A DNA stretch of 56,014 nt from Nitrososphaeria archaeon (GTDB lineage: Archaea; Thermoproteota; Nitrososphaeria; Nitrososphaerales; JANXEG01), in contig JARVKA010000004.1 of the NCBI GenBank assembly GCA_029775915.1, positions 1 through 56,014 of the forward strand. Direction: 5' to 3'. Shown in pieces: positions 16,836 through 24,796 of this stretch. The notes beneath the pieces are model-generated. The model searched no databases, was not told the origin of the DNA, and was given only the letters and a program-made list of their open reading frames with translations. Both the position numbers and the translations under genes were made by a program. The number at the start of each line of letters is the position of its first letter. The first letter of the stretch is position 1.

Positions 16836-17696
16836 CTAATCAAACTTTAACATTCTTTCAGCTACCAATATGCCTACTATAGAGAATGTTAAAGCAAATA
16901 TTATTAAAAATTCGAAATTGTGCAATAAAATTTGCATATTAAACTCATTACTCAAAATGAAGATGCGAATATTATCTGAAGCGTAAGATATTGGATTGAA
17001 TTTAGCAATCATTTGAAGCCAACTTGGCATTTGCTTTATAGGGAATAATGCACTACTTGCAAACATTAATGGTAAGTTAAGAAGATTCACTACAGCGGCA
17101 TGAGCTTCCCAACTCTTAATTCTAATCGTTATCGCTATGAATAATGATGATAATCCAATACTTAAAAGTAATAAGGTAGTGAGTATGCCTAATAAATTAA
17201 TCAAATTAAAATTATGTGTTAATTTAAGGCCGAAAGCAAGAGCGATACTAAATACTAATAATGCTTGAACTATACCTCTTAATACGCTAAAGCTTACTTT
17301 CGCTATTATAATTGAGCATCTCGATATAGGTGCTACAAGCAATTTATTGAGAAATCCAAAGCGCCTATCCCAAACTATCGACATACCACTAAACATAGAT
17401 GTGAAGAGTATAACTATGGATAGCATACCCGCTGATATGTATGTGAAGTAATCAGTAGTACCTCCAAATGTGTTTTGTAAAATACGATTAAATAAATCAC
17501 TAATAATGTGTGTTTTATCTGGAGGTAATTCTTTTATAATTTCAGGTGGGATTGAAATTAATCCACTAAGATTAAAAGCCTTTCCGAATAAACCTAGCCA
17601 AAGTGTTGGTTGAATAATCATCATGAGTATGAGAAAAGGCTCTCTAACCCATTTCTTCACCTCTCTCATTATTAAAGCAAATATTTCATCAATCAT
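16836..17696 (-). CDS. ABC-2 type exporter permease
   Basis: This 286-residue membrane protein has about six hydrophobic segments (for example FLILMMIIQPTLWLGLF, MLSIVILFTSMFSGMSIVW, LLGILTTLLLLSIGLSSLF) and the ABC-2 signature region around SSALFPIKQMPSWLQMIAKF. It pairs with the ATPase encoded immediately upstream (4-nt overlap). The family exports drugs, lipids or polysaccharides; the cargo here is unknown. Confidence 0.9.
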   Translation of the reverse strand: MIDEIFALIMREVKKWVREPFLILMMIIQPTLWLGLFGKAFNLSGLISIPPEIIKELPPDKTHIISDLFNRILQNTFGGTTDYFTYISAGMLSIVILFTSMFSGMSIVWDRRFGFLNKLLVAPISRCSIIIAKVSFSVLRGIVQALLVFSIALAFGLKLTHNFNLINLLGILTTLLLLSIGLSSLFIAITIRIKSWEAHAAVVNLLNLPLMFASSALFPIKQMPSWLQMIAKFNPISYASDNIRIFILSNEFNMQILLHNFEFLIIFALTFSIVGILVAERMLKFD

Positions 17697-18694
17697 GCTC
17701 GAATCCTTTTAAGAATTCTTCTCATTCTCCAAACATCCTCACTCGAACCTTCAATCTCTCTCAATAATCTCCCAGTATATTCAAGATAAACTTGATCTAA
17801 AGTTGGTTTAATTAATGAAACTCGACTTATTCTTAAATCCCTCTCAACCACTCTTTTAACGATTATTGGCAATACTTCTTCACCCTTCATAACCTTAATT
17901 CGATAATGATTACCCTCTTTCTTCACTTCTTTGACTTGGGGTATAGTTAAAAATGCACTCTCCATATTGGTATTTATCCCATTTATTAAATCCAATTCTA
18001 TAATATCTCCTCCAAGACTATCTTTAAGATTGCTAGGCGAATCTATCACTTTTATTCTTCCATAATCGATAATCGCTATTCTATCACAAAGCGTATCGGC
18101 TTCATCCATATAATGAGTGGTTAAGAAAATCGTCATGTGATGATCCTTTCTTAATTGTTTAATATAATCCCAAATTACAGCTCTCGTTTGTACATCAAGG
18201 CCCAATGTAGGTTCATCAAGAAAAAGAATCTTTGGATAATGAATCAAACCTTCAGCAAGCTCGAGGCGCTTACGCATTCCACCTGAATAAGTCTCAACCT
18301 TTTTATCTGCAAATTCTAACAAATTCACTAAGCTTAATACCTCATTAATTCTTTTTTTCGCAACATCTTTATCTAAATGGTATAATCGAGCGTGCAACAT
18401 TAAATTCTCTCTACCCGTTAAGTCCTCATCTACAGTTAAATCTTGAGGTACAAGCCCAATAACCCTTCTCACCATACTCTCATCCTTTACTATATCATAA
18501 CCTAAAATACTAGCGGTCCCATCAGTAGGTTTGAGAAGTGTAGTGAGCATATTGATCGTTGTGGTTTTACCAGCTCCATTCGGTCCAAGTAAGCCGAAAA
18601 TTTCACCTTCATTTACTGAGAAGTTAACATGATCAACCGCTATTAACTTACCAAAACGCTTAGTTAAATCATAAGTTTGAATAATCGATGCCAC
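17693..18694 (-). CDS. ABC exporter ATPase (DrrA/CcmA-like)
   Basis: This 333-residue ATPase has Walker A GPNGAGKTTTINML (about residues 37-50), the signature YSGGMRKRLELAEGL (about 138), Walker B ILFLDEPTLGLD (about 158) and the switch His in FLTTHYMDEAD. The C-terminal extension (about 230-333) is the DUF4162-type domain of daunorubicin-resistance-like ATPases. It forms an operon with the ABC-2 permease and is transcribed first. The function is export of an unidentified substrate. Confidence 0.93.
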   Translation of the reverse strand: MASIIQTYDLTKRFGKLIAVDHVNFSVNEGEIFGLLGPNGAGKTTTINMLTTLLKPTDGTASILGYDIVKDESMVRRVIGLVPQDLTVDEDLTGRENLMLHARLYHLDKDVAKKRINEVLSLVNLLEFADKKVETYSGGMRKRLELAEGLIHYPKILFLDEPTLGLDVQTRAVIWDYIKQLRKDHHMTIFLTTHYMDEADTLCDRIAIIDYGRIKVIDSPSNLKDSLGGDIIELDLINGINTNMESAFLTIPQVKEVKKEGNHYRIKVMKGEEVLPIIVKRVVERDLRISRVSLIKPTLDQVYLEYTGRLLREIEGSSEDVWRMRRILKRIRA

Positions 18695-18784
18695 ACTTTT
18701 ACTTTTACACCATTTTTATAAATCTTTTAATATTCAATTCATAAGCCTTATTAAATGCTAGTGTTAAGTTAAGATTTGGTAAAA

Positions 18785-18973
18785 ATGTGTGAATCAATCG
18801 TATATTTAATCGAAAAGACTGAAGAGCCTTTCATGAGGGATGTGATATTTGTAAATGTAGAAGGCAATCAAATTAAGTTAAGAGATATTATGGGAGTAGA
18901 GAAAATTGTATATGGAGAGATAGTAAAAATAGATTTCATAAATCACGCTTTATTTATTAGAGAGAGGTCTTAA
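18785..18973 (+). CDS. cooT: CooT-like small nickel-binding protein
   Basis: The protein of about 62 residues starts MCESIVYLIE and shows the full CooT pattern: an N-terminal Met-Cys, then RDVIFVNVEGNQIKLRDIMG and a closing IVKIDFINHALFI. CooT proteins form small dimers that bind one Ni(II) through Cys2 at the dimer interface, and are associated with Ni enzyme maturation. A TTG in frame at 18776 is less likely than the ATG at 18785, because Cys must be residue 2. No nickel enzyme gene is near it, so its client is unknown. Confidence 0.8.
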   Translation: MCESIVYLIEKTEEPFMRDVIFVNVEGNQIKLRDIMGVEKIVYGEIVKIDFINHALFIRERS

Positions 18974-19030
18974 AGTTCACGGCTTTCATTTACTTTGCAA
19001 GAAACTAGCAATTAAATTAATAGCTTTACC

Positions 19031-19096
19031 ATAGATTAGTGTCAAAATCGCAATAAAAATTATTTTTCTTTTGAAAATCTAACACTAAACGCTATG
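19031..19096 (-). repeat. Copy A of a 66-70 bp repeated element with inverted ends
   Basis: Read on the minus strand this begins ATAGCGTTTAGTGTTAGAT, passes an A/T-rich centre (AAAAATAATTTTT) and ends GACACTAATCTAT. The ends are imperfect inverted repeats (AGTGT...ACACT). A clearly related sequence lies at about 53915-53983 on the plus strand. Both copies are intergenic. Candidates are a miniature inverted-repeat element or a structured RNA. Confidence 0.5.
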
Positions 19097-19146
19097 TTTA
19101 AACTAGGAATAAATAATTCTCAAATAATCTCTTATAAGGATCTTTA

Positions 19147-19572
19147 TTAACCGATTTTACTGCACTTATCACAATATTTGTATATTTCTAAGCGTTGTCC
19201 AATAGGTTTAAAGTTAAGTTTTGTAATAAATTTAGACCACAATTCTTCAAATTTTTTATCTTCATAATCTTGGGTATTGCCACATTTAGGGCAAATTATG
19301 TGAATGTGAGGGGAAGTGTTTGCATCATATCTTGAGCTTATATTTGGGAATCCAAGTTCTTGTATCAATCCTAACTTCATAAGAAGATTTAATGTTTGGT
19401 AAATGGTTGATAAACTGATTGTTGGAAATTTTTGTGAAACTCTCTTATATATTTCATCAGCTGTTGGATGGCTTTTGTATGAGAATAAAATTTCACAAAT
19501 CGCTAAACGTTGGGGTGTTACCTTGTGTCCCTTTTGATGTAACATTGTTATTATTTGTTTAAGAGTTAGCAA
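19147..19572 (-). CDS. Fur/PerR-family metalloregulator
   Basis: This 141-residue regulator has the N-terminal winged helix (GHKVTPQRLAICEILFS...TISLSTIYQTLNLLMKLGLI) and the Fur dimerisation domain with HIHIICPKCG and a C-terminal CDKC that would form the structural zinc site. It is divergent from the peroxiredoxin gene with 112 nt between them, which suggests a PerR-like peroxide or metal response. The start is a TTG at 19572, with GAGG a few bases upstream. Confidence 0.88.
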   Translation of the reverse strand: MLTLKQIITMLHQKGHKVTPQRLAICEILFSYKSHPTADEIYKRVSQKFPTISLSTIYQTLNLLMKLGLIQELGFPNISSRYDANTSPHIHIICPKCGNTQDYEDKKFEELWSKFITKLNFKPIGQRLEIYKYCDKCSKIG

Positions 19573-19625
19573 TTCTAACCTCTTTTAATTTAATTGAATG
19601 TTATTTAAATCAATTTCTTAACATA

Positions 19626-19678
19626 AAAGTTTAAATAAAATTTATTTTTAATTAATAACGATTATGAATTAGGAGGAG
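19626..19678 (+). promoter_or_regulatory. Peroxiredoxin promoter and ribosome-binding site; possible Fur/PerR target
   Basis: A BRE/TATA-like AAAGTTTAAATAAAA (19626-19640) is followed by the AT-rich TTAATTAATAACGATTATG and then a strong Shine-Dalgarno AGGAGGAG (19671-19678) 6 nt before the ATG at 19685. TTAATAACGATTATG has the size and dyad-like form of a Per/Fur box but is an imperfect match, so operator function is only inferred from the divergent Fur gene. Confidence 0.45.
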
Positions 19679-19684
19679 AATTTT

Positions 19685-20347
19685 ATGGAAGAGTATAAAA
19701 TGCCATTAATAGGTGATAAATTCCCTCAAATGGAAGTTAGAACTACTAGAGGTATGATTAAGCTTCCAGATGATTACAATGGTAAGTGGTTTATTCTCTT
19801 CAGCCATCCAGCTGATTTTACACCAGTATGCACAACAGAATTTGTTGCATTTCAAAAAAGATTTGAAGAGTTTCAAAAGTTACAATGTGAATTAATAGGA
19901 TTAAGCATAGATCAAGTTTTCGCTCATTTAAAATGGGAGGAATGGATTAAAGAAAAGCTTGGTATAGAGATAAAATTCCCAATAATTGCTGATAATACTG
20001 GTGAAATATCTGCAAGATTAGGTATGCGCCACAAGCAAGCTGCAGGAACACAAACGGTTAGAGCTGTATTTATAGTAGATCCTAAAGGTATCGTTAGAGC
20101 GATACTTTATTATCCAATGGAGTTAGGTAGAAATATGGATGAGATACTTCGAATGGTAAAAGCACTTCAAATAGCTGATAAAGGTTATGCTATACCAGCC
20201 AATTGGCCTAATAATGAAATAATTGGTGATAATGTGATTATTCCACCGGCTAATAATGTAGATATGATTCAAAAAAGAAAAGAGCAAGAGAAGGCCGGAG
20301 AGATAAAGTGCATAGATTGGTGGTTATGCTACAAGAAAGTAGAGTAA
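19685..20347 (+). CDS. Peroxiredoxin (Prx6-type, archaeal)
   Basis: This 220-residue thiol peroxidase reduces H2O2 and alkyl hydroperoxides. The peroxidatic Cys is in [13 protein letters not shown] (about Cys49). The C-terminal extension has two more Cys ([10 protein letters not shown], about 209 and 215), as in the crenarchaeal peroxiredoxins, where they resolve the sulfenic acid. Reducing power could come from the thioredoxin-reductase-like proteins in this window. It is preceded by a Shine-Dalgarno and probably controlled by the divergent Fur-family protein. Confidence 0.95.
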   Translation: MEEYKMPLIGDKFPQMEVRTTRGMIKLPDDYNGKWFILFSHPADFTPVCTTEFVAFQKRFEEFQKLQCELIGLSIDQVFAHLKWEEWIKEKLGIEIKFPIIADNTGEISARLGMRHKQAAGTQTVRAVFIVDPKGIVRAILYYPMELGRNMDEILRMVKALQIADKGYAIPANWPNNEIIGDNVIIPPANNVDMIQKRKEQEKAGEIKCIDWWLCYKKVE

Positions 20348-20566
20348 ACTTAGTAATTGTATTTCTCCACTTTTATTTTTTATTATAAAGACGAACAGTT
20401 CTGATACTTTAATCATATTAATGGATTTGATTCCAATATCCAAAGTAATAGCTTACATCAATCTGGTTAATTCCTTATTCATGATTTTTTAGTAGAGGTT
20501 TATAATATTCAAGGAACATGAGTAGAAGTAAATTAGGATTTAAATCAAAGACTCACAGAAGAGTAT

Positions 20567-20685
20567 TGGTGCCGGGGACGGGTTTCGAACCCGCGACCTT
20601 TATCCGATTATGCTAAATGAGCATAATCTCCAGATTATGAGTCACACCCTTGAGACTGGCGCTCCACCAGCTGAGCTACCCCGGC
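20567..20685 (-). tRNA. Elongator tRNA-Met (CAT) with two non-canonical introns
   Basis: The acceptor stem is GCCGGGG/CCCCGGC with A73 and an encoded CCA; the T arm is GCGGG-TTCGAAA-CCCGT. A normal cloverleaf needs removal of about 13 nt inside the 5' strand of the anticodon stem (about 20643-20655), which rebuilds CCAGA-CTCATAA-TCTGG, and about 30 nt in the variable region (about 20599-20628), which rebuilds AGGTC. The second insert holds a perfect 9-bp hairpin (GATTATGCT/AGCATAATC). There is no intron at the common 37/38 site. The acceptor and D-arm sequence fit elongator Met rather than Ile2. Splice sites can shift by a base because of repeats. Confidence 0.85.
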
Positions 20686-20725
20686 TCCATATTAATTAAT
20701 AAAGCTCAATTTAAAAGGTTATTTC

Positions 20726-21772
20726 TTACAAATATTTTGGCTTAATGTAATCCTTACCACCAGCTTCAAGTGAACCAATTAAAACTCGATGATATTCTTC
20801 ACCACTTTTCACATTCACTACTTTTTCTAACTTACCATATGCGATGAATCTCTCACCTAATTTCATTATATCCCCATACAAAGATTCGTAACTGCTAACT
20901 TCTTTTATATCATTAACTTTTAGACCCTCTTTTATTGAGATATTTTTCACATGGTAAGTATGTGGTAGAAAAAGAGATTGTGAGGTATCACTAATCTCAC
21001 CTTCAATTTGGATCATACCCTTTGGTATGTATAATGTATCTCCATACTCTTCAAAAATCTCATTATTCAGCTTAACTGGATGAATAGAGAAATTATAATC
21101 TTCAAAAATGCCATAATTCCATTTACGATTGTAAATCCCTTTAGCCTCATTAATGGTAAGTGGATATGTTGAAGCTTTATCCTTGCACCACTCTTCTAAA
21201 CGCTTACTTGAGAGTCTATGTATTAATCGATCTTCATTGTATAATTGTATAATTGCTTCTTTAACTTTCAATGCATTTTTATAACCATACACTATAATAT
21301 CGATATCTGAGAGTATTGGATGATGAATATTTATAAGAATAGATCCAGTAATACCAAAATTCACAATCGGAACTTTAGCCTCTTTTGATAAATATTCAAC
21401 AAGATTTACTGTAGCTTCTTGTATACGATCTTTCTTCTCCTTTCTTAATAATTGTTGAATCTTTCTATCTGGATGATAGTAATGTTTAATGTAATTATAT
21501 GGCACTGCAGAGATCATCGTATTGAATACTTTCGAATTATATACATAATGTGGATAATACTCCTTTAAATTATAAAGATTTTTGAGTAAATTTAGCATGG
21601 TATAAGATGGCATTACACGATCGTATTTACCAGCCCACTTACCACCCTCTTTTGGCACATACTTTATATAGGATATTATGCGATCCTTTGGATGGGTATA
21701 ACCTATTGCACAAAAAAAGAAACCTTCTTTTGTTTTTATAAAATCTCTATCTCTCGGCTTCATTAATCCCAC
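20726..21772 (-). CDS. Predicted nucleotidyltransferase (COG1665-like), downstream paralogue
   Basis: This 348-residue protein has the nucleotidyltransferase signature GITGSILINIHHPILSDIDI (GS...SDID, about residues 141-160) with both Asp metal ligands. An N-terminal segment (DFIKTKEGFFFCAIGYTHPKDRIIS) and a C-terminal beta-rich region flank it. The family is archaeal and has no assigned function. It starts with a GTG that directly follows the TGA of its upstream paralogue (TGAGTG), and the paralogue's N-terminus (MSLLKGREGDF against MGLMKPRDRDF) aligns with this start. The two form a tandem duplicate pair next to the two-intron tRNA-Met gene. Confidence 0.75.
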   Translation of the reverse strand: MGLMKPRDRDFIKTKEGFFFCAIGYTHPKDRIISYIKYVPKEGGKWAGKYDRVMPSYTMLNLLKNLYNLKEYYPHYVYNSKVFNTMISAVPYNYIKHYYHPDRKIQQLLRKEKKDRIQEATVNLVEYLSKEAKVPIVNFGITGSILINIHHPILSDIDIIVYGYKNALKVKEAIIQLYNEDRLIHRLSSKRLEEWCKDKASTYPLTINEAKGIYNRKWNYGIFEDYNFSIHPVKLNNEIFEEYGDTLYIPKGMIQIEGEISDTSQSLFLPHTYHVKNISIKEGLKVNDIKEVSSYESLYGDIMKLGERFIAYGKLEKVVNVKSGEEYHRVLIGSLEAGGKDYIKPKYL

Positions 21773-22792
21773 TCAGATTGAGATTGTTATTATGTAATCT
21801 GATGGATATTTACCGAGAACGATTCGGTAATAATCTTTATGTTTACTAATCACTTTTTCAATCACCCCTTGAGCTATAATCAACTCATTATTCATTACTT
21901 GCTCACAAAATCTTCCTCTAAACGATACAACTTCATCAATATTCGATACTTTATCACCATCAAGAAACTCAACTTGTGATAAAGTATATTTGCAAGGTGT
22001 AAAAAAGGATTCTGAATCATCAATTACTTTTGCTTTAATCTTACCATATCCAATAGGCTTATAAATTACAGATCCATACTCCTCATTAATTTCATTCCAA
22101 TCTTTCACATATCTGATAAAATAATCAATATTTTCAAACTTTCCTTGAATCGTTTTTCTTTTCTCATGCCATAAGAAGTTATTTAATGGTATTTGTGTAT
22201 CACGTGAGCGAAATTGATACAATCGATACAAATCTCCATTATTATATGGCTTAACTTTTGATGAAGATTTGAATAATTCCATTAAAGCCTCTTTAACAGC
22301 TTTACAATACTTGCTACCATATACGATTACATCAATATCAGAAGATGGTAAGTTTAAACTTAATAAAATCGAGCCTGAAATCCCAAATTGACTTAATGGA
22401 GTATTTGATTCATTACTTAAAAGCTTTACAAATCTAATCGCTGCACTCTCAATCGAATTTAAATTATCAGCATTTAATAATTGAGTGAGTTTTTGTTGTG
22501 GTTTATAATGATAAAATACTTTCGAATACTCAATTTCACATAACTCTTGATTGAAGATCGGATCTAATATTAAAAATTGAGGGTATCTCTCTTTAAGAAG
22601 TTTGTATCTTTCATTAAGAGCATAAACTTTTTTATATCTCAATAATCCACGCACTCTTTCACCATTTTGATCAGGTATATATCGAATAAAGCTAATAAGA
22701 CGATTTGGTGGATGAACAAGCCCTTTTACTTCAAATATGCTATGATCCTCTAATTCTATAAAATCCCCCTCTCTTCCTTTTAACAAACTCAA
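21773..22792 (-). CDS. Predicted nucleotidyltransferase (COG1665-like), upstream paralogue
   Basis: This 339-residue protein has the same layout as its neighbour: N-terminal DFIELEDHSIFEVKGLVHPP, the signature GISGSILLSLNLPSSDIDV (about 141-159) and a C-terminal region with SFFTPCKYTLSQVEFLDGDK. Sequence identity to the neighbour is modest by eye, so the duplication is old. Both copies keep the catalytic residues, which argues that both are active and may have different substrates. Candidates are nucleotide transfer to RNA or to a small molecule; nothing decides. Confidence 0.75.
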   Translation of the reverse strand: MSLLKGREGDFIELEDHSIFEVKGLVHPPNRLISFIRYIPDQNGERVRGLLRYKKVYALNERYKLLKERYPQFLILDPIFNQELCEIEYSKVFYHYKPQQKLTQLLNADNLNSIESAAIRFVKLLSNESNTPLSQFGISGSILLSLNLPSSDIDVIVYGSKYCKAVKEALMELFKSSSKVKPYNNGDLYRLYQFRSRDTQIPLNNFLWHEKRKTIQGKFENIDYFIRYVKDWNEINEEYGSVIYKPIGYGKIKAKVIDDSESFFTPCKYTLSQVEFLDGDKVSNIDEVVSFRGRFCEQVMNNELIIAQGVIEKVISKHKDYYRIVLGKYPSDYIITISI

Positions 22793-22841
22793 TCCTAATA
22801 GAACTTTAGTTAAATAAATGTTTTAATACTTGTAAGCGATT

Positions 22842-24005
22842 TTAATCGAATTTATGGAGTTTTACAATCTCCTTTAAATCTTTACAAAATCTTTTAATAT
22901 GCCATAATTTCACATGGGGCATAATAACCAATCGAATGTGAGTGGGTAAATAAGATATAAACCACCCTCTTTTAGCTAACTCATTCACTATTAAATGCAA
23001 ATCAATATTTTCAGAACGTATGCCCACTATATTCATAATAGGTGGCGTCATTAAAGCCAAACCTTTAATTTCATTAATCTCTTCCACTAACGCCTCAGTA
23101 ACTCTCATACACTTTCTTACAATCTTCAAATATCCTTCGAAACCGAAATGCTTCAATAAAGCCCATACCGCTAAAACTGCAGCACCGGATCGGGTTGAAG
23201 TTATCGTTGCATATTCAAATTCACCATAAGCTCCATAAGGTATTCTCTCTTTTATCAAATTGAGATAAGATTCGTTACGAAAGATAATACCACCAGCAGG
23301 TATTGGGCAAAGGCCCATTTTATGAGGATCTATAGTTATCGAATCGACACCTTTTAACCTAAAGTCGAAATCATTTACCTTGTATCCTAATTCTTTAAGA
23401 AATGGTATAACAAAACCTCCAAAAGCAGCATCTACATGCAAGTATAAATCATGAGTGGATGCAAGTTCTGAGAGTTCATCAATGGGATCTATAATTCCCA
23501 AATCGGTAGAGCCAGCAACACCTACCAGAGCTAGTGTTTTATCATCTATCGCTCTTTTAACCTCATTTATATTTACTTGGAAATTTTGATTCAAATTAAC
23601 CTCTACAAGCTTAAGATTCAATATATCGATTGCACGGCGAAGTGATACGTGAGCAGATTTTGGTATGATTACTTTATTCTTACCTTTTTTCATTTTCCGT
23701 GCGACCCATAATGCGAGTAAATTACCCTCACTACCTCCCGATACTATATGGCCTGATGGGTGAGGATTTGAGAGTAAATCCCCAATCATTTTCACAACTT
23801 CCTTCTCCATTTCAAAAACTTTAGGGAAGAGAGTAGCATCACCAACATTCTTTTCTATAAATTTGGTAAAGATACTTACAGCAAATTTGTGAGGTTTTGT
23901 GCACATGGATGATAAAATCATTCCAGATTCGTACGTGGGCTCACATTTTAACCTCTCTTTTAACTCATGAAACACATAACTCTTCAATAACCCTTTCCTT
24001 TGCAT
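22842..24005 (-). CDS. mfnA: PLP-dependent tyrosine/aspartate decarboxylase, MfnA family
   Basis: This 387-residue group-II decarboxylase has GHIVSGGSEGNLLALWVAR, HVSLRRAIDIL, HVDAAFGGFVIPFL and the PLP Lys in TIDPHKMGLCPIPAGGI (about residue 230). In archaea the family makes tyramine for methanofuran or beta-alanine for coenzyme A; sequence alone does not separate the two. Because mtd, mer and DUF447 are present in the window, a methanofuran role is plausible. The next gene upstream on the same strand, DUF447, ends 25 nt before this start, so they may be co-transcribed. Confidence 0.88.
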   Translation of the reverse strand: MQRKGLLKSYVFHELKERLKCEPTYESGMILSSMCTKPHKFAVSIFTKFIEKNVGDATLFPKVFEMEKEVVKMIGDLLSNPHPSGHIVSGGSEGNLLALWVARKMKKGKNKVIIPKSAHVSLRRAIDILNLKLVEVNLNQNFQVNINEVKRAIDDKTLALVGVAGSTDLGIIDPIDELSELASTHDLYLHVDAAFGGFVIPFLKELGYKVNDFDFRLKGVDSITIDPHKMGLCPIPAGGIIFRNESYLNLIKERIPYGAYGEFEYATITSTRSGAAVLAVWALLKHFGFEGYLKIVRKCMRVTEALVEEINEIKGLALMTPPIMNIVGIRSENIDLHLIVNELAKRGWFISYLPTHIRLVIMPHVKLWHIKRFCKDLKEIVKLHKFD

Positions 24006-24030
24006 AATTCTTTTAAAATATACTCAATTT

Positions 24031-24690
24031 TTATACTCTACCTTTAATATTACTTTTCCACCCATTTACCTTTTCAATTAAATTAAGCATAATTGTAGAG
24101 TATATAGAGTTTGGTGCTATACGTTGAACAATCCCATTATAGTATTGTATCATTTCCATCAACCTCTCTAACTCAGTAAACCTTTTTTGTGAGAGAAAGG
24201 CTTGAATGCGGGTAGCATGTATAATACTTTCAATCACTATAAAGTTTGCTCTACAATAAACTTGGGGAATACATTCATCCTTTAAATCAATCATCTCCAC
24301 TTTTAATAAAATTTCAGCTCTATCTTTTCCATATTGTTGGATATTAATCACAGAAGTCTCAAGATGAGCATCAACATGCTTTAAATAAGGTGCATTCACC
24401 AATTTAGCAGATTCAAACCATTTTAATGGGATTTTTTCATCTTTAAATGTGGTTTGATAATAAAGCTCAGCTTTAGATGTAATATTTATTACAGCACAAC
24501 CATTTCTTACTATATTTTGATATGTACGAGTATTAATGAATGGTCTAATTAATAATTGCCCTTCTTTATTCATAATTATACCCATAGGTGCAGCATTTGG
24601 TTCACCATTCAGATTATAAGTTGAAATTATGGCCTCTACAATCACATTATCCAAAAAGCCCAATTGATGTAATTTATTTATTAAATCCAA
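24031..24690 (-). CDS. DUF447 family protein (flavin split-barrel), H4MPT-linked
   Basis: This 219-residue protein matches DUF447: VEAIISTYNLNGEPNAAPMG, LIRPFINTRTYQNIVRNG and CAVINITSKAELYYQT, an FMN-binding split-barrel layout. DUF447 genes recur in H4MPT/methanofuran gene clusters of archaea and of methylotrophic bacteria, and are thought to serve cofactor biosynthesis, though the reaction is not settled as far as I know. Here it precedes mfnA on the same strand. The link to C1-carrier biosynthesis is family knowledge plus context. Confidence 0.8.
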   Translation of the reverse strand: MDLINKLHQLGFLDNVIVEAIISTYNLNGEPNAAPMGIIMNKEGQLLIRPFINTRTYQNIVRNGCAVINITSKAELYYQTTFKDEKIPLKWFESAKLVNAPYLKHVDAHLETSVINIQQYGKDRAEILLKVEMIDLKDECIPQVYCRANFIVIESIIHATRIQAFLSQKRFTELERLMEMIQYYNGIVQRIAPNSIYSTIMLNLIEKVNGWKSNIKGRV

Positions 24691-24796
24691 TATCTTTCTC
24701 CAACACCAATAATATTTGGTTATGATTTAAAAGATATATTTTCAATTTGGCAAATTTAAGTAAAGTTAATATCACATTATTATTACAATAATTTTG

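Noticed and set aside
19649-19667. A confident Per/Fur box in the peroxiredoxin promoter
   Set aside because: The dyad is imperfect and the region is generally AT-rich, so it is mentioned only as a possibility.
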